Origin: Streptomyces specialis
GTDB lineage: Bacteria > Actinomycetota > Actinomycetes > Streptomycetales > Streptomycetaceae
Assembly: GCF_001493375.1 (NCBI RefSeq)
Contig: NZ_LN929896.1
Location: 584,808 to 648,807, forward strand
Direction: 5' to 3'
DNA: 64,000 nucleotides
In this document: one piece after another, positions 8,127 to 16,162 of the stretch
Layout of the letters: the number at the start of each line of letters is the position of its first letter
Numbering within the stretch: the stretch's first letter is position 1
Program-made: the position numbers and the translations under genes
The notes under the pieces: generated by a model
The model's input: the letters and a program-made list of their open reading frames with translations, nothing else
What the model was told of the DNA's origin: nothing
Database searches by the model: none

Positions 8127-9275
8127 ATGACGGACGACACGCCCACCGCTCCCGCCTCCCGCCCGCTTTCCTGTCCAACAGCTCTCGACGCCGTCCACCG
8201 CGCCCTCGGCGCCGCCATGACGGACTTCGCCGGCTGGTCGATGCCGCTGCGCTACGGCAGCGAGCGGGCCGAACACCAGGCGGTACGCACCTCCGCCGGG
8301 CTCTTCGACCTCTCCCACATGGGCGAGATCACCGTCACCGGCCCCGGCGCGGGCGCGCTGCTGGACCACGCGCTGACCGGCCTGCTCTCCACGCTCCCCG
8401 TGGGCCGCGCCCGCTACACGATGATCTGCGACGCGGCCGGCGGCATCCTGGACGACCTGATCGTCTACCGGCTCGCCGACCGCGAGTACCTCGTCGTCGC
8501 CAACGCCTCCAACGCCGCCACCGTGCTGGACGCCCTCACCGACCGGGCCGCCGGGTTCGACGCGGCCGTCCGCGACGACCGCGACGCGTACGCGCTGATC
8601 GCCGTCCAGGGCCCGGCGTCCCCCGCCGTCCTCGGCCGGCTCACCGACGCCGACCTGGCGGGGCTGCGGTACTACGCGAGCCTGCCCGGCACCGTCGCGG
8701 GCCGCCGCGCGCTGATCGCCCGCACCGGCTACACGGGCGAGGACGGCTTCGAGCTGTTCTGCGCCCCGGACGACGCCGAGCCGCTGTGGCGGGCGATCAC
8801 CGAGGCCGGGCGGCCCGAAGGGCTCGTGCCGTGCGGGCTGGCCTGCCGCGACACGCTGCGCCTGGAGGCCGGCATGCCGCTGTACGGGCACGAACTCACC
8901 ACCGCCACCACCCCGTTCGACGCCGGACTCGGCCGTGTGGTGCGGTTCGACAAGCCGGGCGACTTCGTCGGGCGCGAACGCCTCGCCGCCGCCGCCGAAC
9001 GCGCCGCGAGCGCCCCGCCGCGCGCGCTCGTCGGCCTCGTCGCGCGCGGGCGGCGCGTCGCCCGCGCCGGGTTCGCGGTGGTGGACGCCGGGGGCACGGT
9101 CATCGGCCGGGTCACCTCGGGCGCGCCCTCCCCGACCCTCGGCAAACCCATCGCGATGGCGTACGTCGACCCCGGGTACGCCACGCCGGGCACCGAGGGC
9201 GTGGCCGTCGACATCCGGGGCACCAGCGAACCGTTCGACGTCGTCGCCCTGCCGTTCTACAAGCGCCGGACATGA
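8127..9275 (+). CDS. gcvT: Glycine cleavage T-protein (aminomethyltransferase)
   Basis: The T-protein moves the methylene group from aminomethyl-lipoyl H-protein to tetrahydrofolate, releasing ammonia. The 382-residue product has the usual GcvT length and landmarks: MTDFAGWSMPLRYGS, AGLFDLSHMGEI (folate-binding region), GEDGFELF, ACRDTLRLEAGMPLYGHE, and C-terminal PTLGKPIAMAYVDPGY and FYKRR. ATG 8127 has a ggag 7 bases upstream; longer frames run back into the riboswitch. It should be under glycine control. gcvH follows after a gap damaged by adapter sequence. The P-protein gene is not in this window. Confidence 0.97.
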   Translation: MTDDTPTAPASRPLSCPTALDAVHRALGAAMTDFAGWSMPLRYGSERAEHQAVRTSAGLFDLSHMGEITVTGPGAGALLDHALTGLLSTLPVGRARYTMICDAAGGILDDLIVYRLADREYLVVANASNAATVLDALTDRAAGFDAAVRDDRDAYALIAVQGPASPAVLGRLTDADLAGLRYYASLPGTVAGRRALIARTGYTGEDGFELFCAPDDAEPLWRAITEAGRPEGLVPCGLACRDTLRLEAGMPLYGHELTTATTPFDAGLGRVVRFDKPGDFVGRERLAAAAERAASAPPRALVGLVARGRRVARAGFAVVDAGGTVIGRVTSGAPSPTLGKPIAMAYVDPGYATPGTEGVAVDIRGTSEPFDVVALPFYKRRT

Positions 9276-9340
9276 CGCCCGGCCCGTACCCCCTCCCCCA
9301 CCCGCCACCGTGGAGCCACCAGCCTCAACACTCCCCCCTC

Positions 9341-9372
9341 CGCCGGCAGCTGCATAGGTATATAAGAGACAC
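9341..9372 (+). other. Nextera adapter remnant between gcvT and gcvH
   Basis: The stretch cgccggcagctgcatag followed by tatataagagacac is a corrupted copy of the i5-side adapter (gtcggcagcgtc plus the mosaic end gatgtgtataagagacag). It lies between two genes whose adjacency is normal, so gene order is probably right but about 30 bases or more of the real spacer are replaced. Confidence 0.75.
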
Positions 9373-9407
9373 CCCCACCGCCATCCCCAGTGTTCAGGAG
9401 AAGCGCC

Positions 9408-9794
9408 ATGAGCAACCCCGAGAACCTCCGCTACAGCAAGGAGCACGAGTGGCTCTCGCCCGCCGACAACGGCGTGGCGACGATCGGCATCACCGCCTAC
9501 GCGGCCAACGCGCTCGGCGACGTCGTCTACGTCGACCTCCCCCAGGTGGGCGCCACGGTCACCGGCGGCGAGACCTGCGGCGAGCTGGAGTCGACCAAGT
9601 CGGTCAGCGACCTGTACGCGCCCGTCTCGGGCGAGGTCACCGAGGTCAACCAGAACGTGGTGGACGACCCCGCCCTGGTGAACTCCGCGCCCTTCGAGGC
9701 GGGCTGGCTGTTCAAGGTGCGCCTGGACGACGCGGCGGGCGAGCCGGCGGATCTGCTGACCGCCGACGAGTACACCGCCTACACCGAGGAGTGA
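9408..9794 (+). CDS. gcvH: Glycine cleavage H-protein (lipoyl carrier)
   Basis: The 128-residue H-protein shuttles the aminomethyl intermediate between P-, T- and L-proteins on a lipoyl arm. The lipoylated Lys is in GELESTKSVSDLYAP; YSKEHEWLSP, GITAYAANALGDVVYVDLP and NSAPFEAGWLFKV are family hallmarks. ATG 9408 has an aggag site 7 bases upstream. Its TGA overlaps the GTG of sdaA (GTGA), so the two are translationally coupled, linking glycine cleavage to serine breakdown. Confidence 0.97.
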   Translation: MSNPENLRYSKEHEWLSPADNGVATIGITAYAANALGDVVYVDLPQVGATVTGGETCGELESTKSVSDLYAPVSGEVTEVNQNVVDDPALVNSAPFEAGWLFKVRLDDAAGEPADLLTADEYTAYTEE

Positions 9795-11194
9795 GCAGAC
9801 CCGGGCCGGTCACGGCCCTCTCCGCGTTCGACCTGTTCTCCATCGGCATCGGCCCGTCCAGCTCGCACACGGTCGGCCCGATGCGCGCCGCCCTGATGTT
9901 CGCGCGGCGGCTGAAGGACGAGGGTCAGCTCGCCCACACCGCCACCGTCCGCGCCGAGCTGTACGGCTCGCTCGGCGCGACGGGGCACGGGCACGGCACC
10001 CCGAAGGCGGTCATGCTCGGCCTGGAGGGGCACGCCCCCGACACCGTGGACCCCGACCGGGCCGACGACGAGGTCGCGCGGATCCGGGCCACCGGCGAAC
10101 TGCGCCTGCTGGCCACCGAGATCGGCGCCACCCACCCGGTCCGGTTCGACGCGGACACCGATCTGGTGCTGCACCGCCGCCGTTCCCTGCCCCACCACGC
10201 CAACGGCATGACGCTGCGCGCCGCCGACGCCGGCGGACGGCCCCTGCTGGACCGGACGTACTACTCCGTCGGCGGCGGCTTCGTGGTGGACGCGGACGCG
10301 ACCGACGCGGACCCCGGCCGGCCGGACGCCGCCGTGGTGCCCCACCCGTTCCGCACCGGCGACGAGCTGCTGCGCCTGACCCGCGAGACCGGCCTGTCGG
10401 TCTCCGGGCTGATGCTCCGCAACGAACTCGCCCGGCGCCCCGAGCCCGACGTCCGCGCCGGGCTGCTCCGCGTCTGGGACGCGATGGCCGCGTCCGTGGA
10501 CCGGGGCCTGGCCCGCGAGGGCGTCCTCCCCGGCGGCCTGAAGGTCCGCCGCCGGGCGGCGGCCTCCGCGCGGAAGCTGCGCGCCGAGGGGAACGCGGCC
10601 GGGCTGGCCATGGAGTGGATCACGCTCTACGCGATGGCGGTCAACGAGGAGAACGCCGCGGGCGGCCGGGTGGTGACCGCCCCGACCAACGGCGCGGCCG
10701 GCATCATCCCCGCCGTGCTGCGGTACTACCTGGACTTCGTGCCCGGCGCCGACGAGGACGGCGTGGTCCGCTTCCTGCTCGCCGCGTCGGCGATCGGCAT
10801 GCTGTTCAAGGAGAACGCCTCCATCTCCGGCGCCGAGGTCGGTTGCCAGGGCGAGGTGGGCTCCGCCTGCTCGATGGCGGCCGGCGGCCTGGCCGAGGTC
10901 CTCGGCGGCTCCCCCGAACAGGTCGAGAACGCGGCGGAGATCGGCATCGAACACAACCTGGGCCTGACCTGCGACCCGGTCGGCGGCCTGGTCCAGATCC
11001 CGTGCATCGAACGCAACGGCATGGCGGCGGTGAAGGCGGTGACCGCCGCCCGCATGTCCCTGCGCGGCGACGGCCGCCACCACGTGTCGCTGGACAAGGC
11101 GATCAAGACGATGAAGGAAACCGGCGCCGACATGAGCGCCAAATACAAGGAGACGGCCCGCGGCGGCCTCGCCGTCAACGTGGTGGAGTGCTGA
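9791..11194 (+). CDS. sdaA: L-serine ammonia-lyase (iron-sulfur L-serine dehydratase)
   Basis: This enzyme converts L-serine to pyruvate and ammonia with an oxygen-labile [4Fe-4S] cluster. The 467-residue single-chain form carries the beta domain first (FDLFSIGIGPSSSHTVGPMRAA) and the alpha domain after. Candidate cluster cysteines are in AEVGCQGEVGSACSMAAGG and GLTCDPVGGLVQIPCIERN. GTG 9791 overlaps the gcvH stop. In the Streptomyces arrangement I recall, a serine hydroxymethyltransferase gene often lies between gcvH and sdaA; it is absent here, and direct coupling leaves no room for it. It probably shares glycine-riboswitch control. Confidence 0.95.
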   Translation: MSRPGPVTALSAFDLFSIGIGPSSSHTVGPMRAALMFARRLKDEGQLAHTATVRAELYGSLGATGHGHGTPKAVMLGLEGHAPDTVDPDRADDEVARIRATGELRLLATEIGATHPVRFDADTDLVLHRRRSLPHHANGMTLRAADAGGRPLLDRTYYSVGGGFVVDADATDADPGRPDAAVVPHPFRTGDELLRLTRETGLSVSGLMLRNELARRPEPDVRAGLLRVWDAMAASVDRGLAREGVLPGGLKVRRRAAASARKLRAEGNAAGLAMEWITLYAMAVNEENAAGGRVVTAPTNGAAGIIPAVLRYYLDFVPGADEDGVVRFLLAASAIGMLFKENASISGAEVGCQGEVGSACSMAAGGLAEVLGGSPEQVENAAEIGIEHNLGLTCDPVGGLVQIPCIERNGMAAVKAVTAARMSLRGDGRHHVSLDKAIKTMKETGADMSAKYKETARGGLAVNVVEC

Positions 11195-11342
11195 CGCCAG
11201 GCGCCGTTCCAGATTGCCTCCGCGAACTCTCATCCTTTGCAATGCGTAAGCCTGGTAGGCATCCTGTGAGCAGCTCTGACCGGCGCGTCTGCCTCGGATA
11301 TGGTCCAGCTCGTACGCTTCCACAAACACACGGGGAGAGACT

Positions 11343-11627
11343 ATGAGGCGTTTGCTCGGCAGGGCGGCGGTCGTCACCGCGGCCGGACTGCTCGCGGTGG
11401 GGCTCCCGTCGTCGGCCCAGGCCGCGAACGGTTTCGTCATGGTGGACGGGCTGAGGCTCGACAACCCGTCGGGGTGCTACAGCGAGCGGCCCGGGTTCTT
11501 CGCCAACCACACCGACCAGCGGGTGGAGTTCTTCGAGCAGCCGTTCTGCGCCGGCGGGGTGCAGGGCCACCTCGACCCGGGGGAGTCGGCGCAGATCGCC
11601 GGCGTGCGGTCGTTCTTCGTGCCGTAG
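11343..11627 (+). CDS. Small secreted protein (94 aa)
   Basis: A short exported protein with a classic Sec signal: MRRLLGRAAVVTAAGLLAV then GLPSSAQA and probable cleavage after AQA. The mature part is about 66 residues with two Cys (NPSGCYSERPG and EQPFCAGGVQG) that could form one disulfide. ATG 11343 has a ggggaga site 5 bases upstream. No enzyme motif is visible; its size and single disulfide resemble small secreted beta-proteins or inhibitor-like peptides, but that is a guess. It is monocistronic with a strong terminator. Confidence 0.8.
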   Translation: MRRLLGRAAVVTAAGLLAVGLPSSAQAANGFVMVDGLRLDNPSGCYSERPGFFANHTDQRVEFFEQPFCAGGVQGHLDPGESAQIAGVRSFFVP

Positions 11628-11647
11628 CCGGCGCGCATGGCGACATG

Positions 11648-11677
11648 ACGGGTGGGGCCGGGTTCGGCCCCACCCGT
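11648..11677. terminator. 13-bp stem, 4-base loop, between convergent genes
   Basis: acgggtggggccg (11648-11660) and cggccccacccgt (11665-11677) pair perfectly around ggtt, between the small secreted protein and the convergent ornithine-cyclodeaminase-like gene. A likely bidirectional terminator. Confidence 0.8.
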
Positions 11678-11690
11678 TGTGCGTGGGGTC

Positions 11691-12710
11691 TCAGTCCTCC
11701 GGCGGCGGGGTGTAGACGTCCACGGTCGTGCCGTTTCCGTTCGCGCGGGCCAGGGCGGCGATGTGCAGGCCGGCCGCCACGTCCTCCGCGGCGAGGCCGA
11801 GGGACTTGAAGACGGTCAGTTCGGCCGGGGACACGCGGCCCGGTCGGCGGCCCGCGAGGACCTCGCCCAGTTCGGCGCGGATGTCGTTCTCGCTGAAGCG
11901 GCCCTCGCGGATCGGCACGAGCAGATCGCCCGCCTCGGCGCGGGCCGATTCCAGGCTGTCGACGAAGACGGCGGCCTTCTCGACCACGTCCGACGCCAGC
12001 TCCCTCGTATGGGGGAAACAGGCCCCGACCGCGTTCACATGGGCGCCGTCGCGGAGCTGGCCCCGGTCCAGGACGGGGGTCTCCGAGGAGGTCAGCGTGC
12101 ACACGATGTCGGCGTCGGCCACGGTCTCCGTCACCGTCGGGCACACCTCCACCTCGACGTCCAGCGACAGGTGCTGGCCGGCCCCCGCCGCCAGCCGCGC
12201 GGCGCCCGCCTCGGTGCGGCTCCCCCCCCGCCCCCGCCGCGGCGGGCGGACCTCCGCGATGGCCTCCAGGTGGGTCCTGGCCTGGACGCCGGCGCCGACG
12301 AGGGCCAGGTCGCCGGCGTCCGGCGGGGCCAGGACGTCGGTCGCGACGGCGGTGACGGCCGCCGTGCGGACGGCGGTGACGGCCGCCGCGTCCATCATCG
12401 CGGCGGGCAGGCCGGTCTCCGGGTCGTAGACGATCACCACGCCGAGGTGGGTGTCGAGGCCGCGGGCCGCGTTGCCGGGGTTGACGACGACCGTCTTGAT
12501 GCCGAAGCCGGTGAGGGACGGCGTGGCCAGGTGCGCGGGCATCGAGCCGAGCACGCTGTCCCGCCCCTCGGGCCGGACCACGGTGCGCAGCGGCTGGGTG
12601 ACGCCTGAGGTGCTGTAGGCCGCCAGGACCTCGCGCATCAGCGCGATGGCCGCGGGCATACGGAACAGGCCGCGCACCTCCGTCCCGTCCAGAACGATCA
12701 AACCGGTCAT
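11691..12710 (-). CDS. Ornithine cyclodeaminase / mu-crystallin family protein
   Basis: A 339-residue NAD(P)-dependent enzyme family member. Relatives deaminate ornithine to proline, reduce cyclic ketimines, or make N-substituted amino acids in natural-product and siderophore pathways. Motifs: GSMPAHL, GIKTVVVNPGNAARGL, AVTAVRTAAVTAVATDVLA, the Rossmann GAGVQARTHLEAI, VNAVGA and KSLGLAAEDVAAGLHI. ATG 12710 has gagggga upstream. A region around 12225-12245 reads VRPPRRGRGGSRTE where the family normally has VRVWSRT. Three T-to-G changes in a G-rich run explain it, so a consensus error is likely. It is divergent from the BacA-type cluster and could supply or modify an amino-acid substrate for it; that link is inference. 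Confidence 0.88.
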   Translation of the reverse strand: MTGLIVLDGTEVRGLFRMPAAIALMREVLAAYSTSGVTQPLRTVVRPEGRDSVLGSMPAHLATPSLTGFGIKTVVVNPGNAARGLDTHLGVVIVYDPETGLPAAMMDAAAVTAVRTAAVTAVATDVLAPPDAGDLALVGAGVQARTHLEAIAEVRPPRRGRGGSRTEAGAARLAAGAGQHLSLDVEVEVCPTVTETVADADIVCTLTSSETPVLDRGQLRDGAHVNAVGACFPHTRELASDVVEKAAVFVDSLESARAEAGDLLVPIREGRFSENDIRAELGEVLAGRRPGRVSPAELTVFKSLGLAAEDVAAGLHIAALARANGNGTTVDVYTPPPED

Positions 12711-13107
12711 CGCGGCAGGTTCCCCTCACCCTCGGATTCCGACAGCGCGCGTGCCGAGTTTACCCGGTGAACCCCCGGCCGACGTCACCATGCTTTCGAT
12801 GAAGAATCCGGTAACGGAGTCTTAAGGACAGCGCAGGAGAGAGCCGGGAATTCACCCGCGCCCAAGAAGGTTAAGGGCCGCTTGACGATGTATGGGGAAG
12901 CGGTGTGCGCCGCTCTCCGAAAGGCTTCCTTGACGCCGTCCGCCGGCCCGTGTTTCCCTGAATCCCGGGCGGCACCCGCAAGGGCAAGTGCCCCTGGTGG
13001 AGCGGGATTTCCGGCAGGATCCGGGATTCCCGACATTCATCTTCCGGCCCCCCGGAGTTCCCCGGGGCAGAACCGGCTCGACGCCGGGGAGGGCAGTGGG
13101 GAAAAGC
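12711..13107. other. Intergenic region, no gene seen
   Basis: The divergent gap between the ornithine-cyclodeaminase-like gene and the Dabb-led operon. Short open frames in it have no family resemblance or credible ribosome sites. A ttgacg (about 12882) could be a -35 element for the rightward operon, but no convincing -10 follows. The right end is destroyed by adapter sequence, so the native promoter may be incomplete. Confidence 0.5.
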
Positions 13108-13236
13108 CTGTCTCTTATAAAAATCTCGGAGCCAACGAGAAAGGCAGAAATATGGAAGGCCGACTTCTGCTTGAAAAAAAAAAAGATAAATTGAAAGTGA
13201 AGCATAACATGCATCTAGTATACCAAAGCGGGGGGA
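13108..13236 (+). other. Nextera i7 adapter with index and poly-A tail
   Basis: From 13108 the sequence follows the Nextera i7 side: ctgtctcttata, a degraded ctccgagcccacgagac block, an 8-mer aggcagaa (13142-13149), then a corrupted P7 end finishing cgacttctgcttg (13161-13173) and a run of A (13174-13184). Bases 13185-13236 are low-complexity, AT-rich and unlike either side, probably junk read tail. The 8-mer matches, from memory, index N703. Translation gives ISEPT plus DFCLKKKK, a hallmark of adapter-derived false proteins. Confidence 0.95.
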
Positions 13237-13269
13237 GCGACAAGGGGGAAGACAAGGGGGAATCAGTCT

Positions 13270-13581
13270 GTGATCAAGCACATCGTGCTGTTCCGCTTCC
13301 GGGATGGAGTGACCTGGAGCGACCCACGCGCCCAGGAAGCGGAGAAAGCGACGCACGGGCACCCGCGGGAAATCCCGGAAATCCTCGAATGGACCGCGGG
13401 ACGCAACTCGGCCGACCGCGAGAACGCCTATGACTTCGCGGTCGTCGGCCTTTTCGAGGATCACGCGGCCCTGGGGCGTTACATGGAGCACCCCGACCAC
13501 CGGCGCGGGGTGCGGCTGTGGAGAGAGATCAGCGAGTGGGTGGTCACCGACATCGACCTGGCCCGCGCCGCCGCCCAGTGA
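13270..13581 (+). CDS. Dabb (A/B-barrel stress-responsive) domain protein
   Basis: A 103-residue dimeric alpha/beta-barrel protein. The start IKHIVLFRFRDGV and the stretch FAVVGLFEDHAALGRYMEHPDHRR are typical of Dabb proteins. Members serve as stress proteins, but some in biosynthetic loci act as small cyclases or isomerases, such as olivetolic acid cyclase. GTG 13270 is preceded by gggggaa at good spacing. It is the first gene of a run with the ligase, aminotransferase and BacA-like genes, so a catalytic role on a pathway intermediate is possible, though unproven. Confidence 0.85.
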   Translation: MIKHIVLFRFRDGVTWSDPRAQEAEKATHGHPREIPEILEWTAGRNSADRENAYDFAVVGLFEDHAALGRYMEHPDHRRGVRLWREISEWVVTDIDLARAAAQ

Positions 13582-13632
13582 CATAAGCGCCGACCTCCGC
13601 GCGGTTTCCGCACCGACTCACGGAAAGCCACC

Positions 13633-15063
13633 ATGTTCACACTGTTCGACGACGAACTCGACGCCTTCGCGCGCCGGACCCTCCTCATGCACCGGGACTT
13701 CGAAGCGGGCCGGTGGACCGAGCCGCGACTGGCCGAGCACCAGCTCGCCGGCGTACGCGACATCATGCGCTTCACCCGGGAGAACTCCCCGTTCTACCGC
13801 GAGCACCTGGCCGCCTACGACGCCGGGCGCGTCGACGCCCTGACGCTCGACACCTTCGCCGACGTCCCGTTCACCACCAAGGACGATCTGCGGCAGAACA
13901 TGCTGGGCATGCTCTCCGAGCAGCTCACCGACGGCTGGGTCTTCTACGAGACGACCGGCACCACGGGCCCGTCCACCCCCTGCCCGCGCAACAACGTCGA
14001 CTCCCTCGTCAACAACACGGTCCTGACCCTCTGTTACGACAGCGTCCTGCGCCGGCACCAGGGCCCGCACATGATCGCCGTCATGGGCCCGACCGAACTG
14101 CACTCCACCGGCGACACGTTCGGCGACGTGTTCCGCAACCTGGGCCACACGGTGGCCAAGATGTGGCCGCACTCCCCCGTCGTCGGCTTCTCCCGCGCCG
14201 TGCACCTGCTGCGCGAGCTGCGGTTCACCGGGCTGGTCTGCACCCCGGGCATGGCGATGACCCTCGCCAAGGAGGCGCACCGGGCCGGCCTGGACCCGCG
14301 CAAGGACTTCTCGGTCGGATTCCTGCTGCTCGTCGGCGAGTTGCTCACCCCCGCCCTCGCCGCGAGCATCGGCTCGCTGTGGAACGCCCAGGCGTACAAC
14401 TGCATGTACGCCTCGCAGGAGTCGTCCATCCTGGCGGCCGTCCGCGACGACGGGCTGCTGCACACCGCCCCCCTCAACGCCTACTACGAGATCGTGGACC
14501 CCGACACCGGCGCCCGGGTCGCACCGGCCGGGGACGGCTCGCTGGAGGGCGAGTTGGTCATCACCCACCTGTACCGGGGCTGCAAGCCGCTGGTCCGCTA
14601 CCGCACCGGCGACATGGCCGTCCTCAGCCCCGCCGCGGACGGCGCCCGTTACCCCTCGCCACTGCTGCGACCGCTGGGCCGGGTGCGGGACCGTCTGGAG
14701 CTCAACGGCCGCCGGGTGTTCGCCTACGACCTGGAGGAGTCGGTCCTGGACCAGGTGACGGGCTGCCAGGGCTACCAGGTCGTCATCGACCGGACCGAGG
14801 ACGGCGTGGACACCCTCACCGTCCGCCTGGAGATGGCCGCGTTCGCCGACCGCGCCGAGGCGCGGGCCGACGCCATCCGCGACCGCCTGCTGGCGTCCTT
14901 CGGCACGCCCGCCGAGGTCGAGTTCGCCGAACTGGGCGCCATCGCCACCACCGGCGCGATGGTGAGCTGGAAGGCCGCCCGTATCCACGACCGGCGCGTC
15001 GGGGAGCCCGAGCCCGAGCGGCTGGCGGCCCTGGCCATCGCGAACCAGCGGGAGGACCGTTGA
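13633..15063 (+). CDS. PaaK/EhpF-like adenylate-forming enzyme
   Basis: A 476-residue ANL-superfamily member related to phenylacetate-CoA ligase and to the EhpF-type adenylating proteins of antibiotic clusters. It activates a carboxylic acid with ATP. Visible features: FTTKDDLRQNM, the ATP-binding loop FYETTGTTGPST, MYASQESS, LVRYRTGDMAVLS, and a C-terminal hinge GRVRDRLELNGRRVFAYDLEE. The last conserved Lys region is VSWKAARIHD near the end. ATG 13633. It overlaps the aminotransferase start by 4 bp. The substrate is probably an aromatic or amino-acid-derived acid made by its neighbours. Confidence 0.85.
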   Translation: MFTLFDDELDAFARRTLLMHRDFEAGRWTEPRLAEHQLAGVRDIMRFTRENSPFYREHLAAYDAGRVDALTLDTFADVPFTTKDDLRQNMLGMLSEQLTDGWVFYETTGTTGPSTPCPRNNVDSLVNNTVLTLCYDSVLRRHQGPHMIAVMGPTELHSTGDTFGDVFRNLGHTVAKMWPHSPVVGFSRAVHLLRELRFTGLVCTPGMAMTLAKEAHRAGLDPRKDFSVGFLLLVGELLTPALAASIGSLWNAQAYNCMYASQESSILAAVRDDGLLHTAPLNAYYEIVDPDTGARVAPAGDGSLEGELVITHLYRGCKPLVRYRTGDMAVLSPAADGARYPSPLLRPLGRVRDRLELNGRRVFAYDLEESVLDQVTGCQGYQVVIDRTEDGVDTLTVRLEMAAFADRAEARADAIRDRLLASFGTPAEVEFAELGAIATTGAMVSWKAARIHDRRVGEPEPERLAALAIANQREDR

Positions 15064-16037
15064 CCACCGAGGCGACGGCGCCGCCCACCGGCGCCCCCAC
15101 GACGGCCGCGCCCTGGGTGTACCTCGACGGCGACGTCATCCCGGCCTCCGACGCCCGCCTCACCCCCTCGACCCAGGCGCTCAACTACGGCACCGGCGTC
15201 TTCGAGGGCATCCGCGGCTACTGGCACGGCGATCACGGACGGCTGTACGTGGTCAGGCTGCGGGAGCACTTCGAACGGTTCGCCGCCTCCTGCGCGTTCC
15301 TCCGCCTGGACCTGCCCGGCGGGGCCGGGCCCGGCGATCTGGCGGACATCACCGTGGAGTTGCTGCGGCGCAACGCCCACCGGGGGCACACCTACATCCG
15401 GCCGCTCGCGTTCAAGCGCGCCTTCGAGCCGGGTGTGCCGTTCGGCGTGAAACTGCGCGGCGTCACCACGTCCGTGTCGATCCACACCGTGCCGATGGGC
15501 AGCGCGCCGACGGGTCCCGGCATCCGCTGCGGCGTCTCGTCGTGGCGCAGGATCCCCGACACGTCGCTCCCGGCGCGGGCGAAGATCACCGGCGGCTACG
15601 CCAACAACGCGCTGGCCGTCGACGAGGTCCAGGCGGCCGGTTTCGACGACGCGATCCTGCTGAACCACGCGGGCACCGTCGCCGAGGCCAGCACCTCCAA
15701 CGTGTTCCTGGTCCGGCGCGGGGAGCTGATCACCCCGCCGCCGAGCGCCGACATCCTGGAGGGCATCACGCGCGGCTGCGTCGCCGAGATCGCCCGGGAG
15801 GAGCTGGGCGCGGACGTCACACAGCGGCACGTCGCCCGGTCCGAGCTGTACACCGCCGACGAGGTCTTCCTCACCGGGACCGGTGTCGAGATCCGGCCGG
15901 TGCGCGAGGTGGACGGCCGCGCGGTCGGCCGGGGCGAGCCCGGCCCCGTCACCACGCGGCTGGCCGAGGTCTACGCGCGCGCGGTGCGCGGCGAGGACGA
16001 ACGGTTCCGGGAATGGCTGACGCCGGTCGCGCTGTGA
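15060..16037 (+). CDS. Branched-chain-type amino acid aminotransferase (class IV PLP)
   Basis: A 325-residue fold-type IV aminotransferase of the IlvE group. PLP Lys is in LPARAKITGGYANNALA; YGTGVFEGIRGYWHGDHGR, NHAGTVAEASTSNVFLV and TGTGVEIRPVREVDG are family signatures. The start is taken as TTG 15060, overlapping the ligase stop (TTGA), because gggagga lies 4-10 bases upstream and no ATG/GTG fits. In this operon it probably transaminates a BacA-type keto acid rather than making branched-chain amino acids. That is inferred from context, as the sequence alone does not fix specificity. Confidence 0.9.
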   Translation: MTTEATAPPTGAPTTAAPWVYLDGDVIPASDARLTPSTQALNYGTGVFEGIRGYWHGDHGRLYVVRLREHFERFAASCAFLRLDLPGGAGPGDLADITVELLRRNAHRGHTYIRPLAFKRAFEPGVPFGVKLRGVTTSVSIHTVPMGSAPTGPGIRCGVSSWRRIPDTSLPARAKITGGYANNALAVDEVQAAGFDDAILLNHAGTVAEASTSNVFLVRRGELITPPPSADILEGITRGCVAEIAREELGADVTQRHVARSELYTADEVFLTGTGVEIRPVREVDGRAVGRGEPGPVTTRLAEVYARAVRGEDERFREWLTPVAL

Positions 16038-16162
16038 CGGACGGGGACCGTCAGCCCGCCGCCGGACGACAGGCGACACCGACGACACGAACGGTACGAA
16101 CGACGACACGCAGGCCGGATCGCCCCAGGCACGTCCCAGCACACGTCTCGAATCGGGGAATC

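Noticed and set aside
12988..13194. A 68-residue ORF ending ISEPTRKAEIW...DFCLKKKK
   Set aside because: The last part is translated Nextera i7 adapter plus poly-A; it is a known kind of false protein.
13633..14988. A 456-codon antisense frame over the adenylating enzyme gene
   Set aside because: Composition (Gly/Val/Arg/Gln-rich) is typical of antisense frames in GC-rich genes, and the plus frame has the ANL motifs.
15060..16037. The aminotransferase as the housekeeping IlvE
   Set aside because: It is possible from sequence alone, but it is translationally coupled to a ligase and followed by a BacA homologue, so I treat it as pathway-specific and leave it without the gene symbol.
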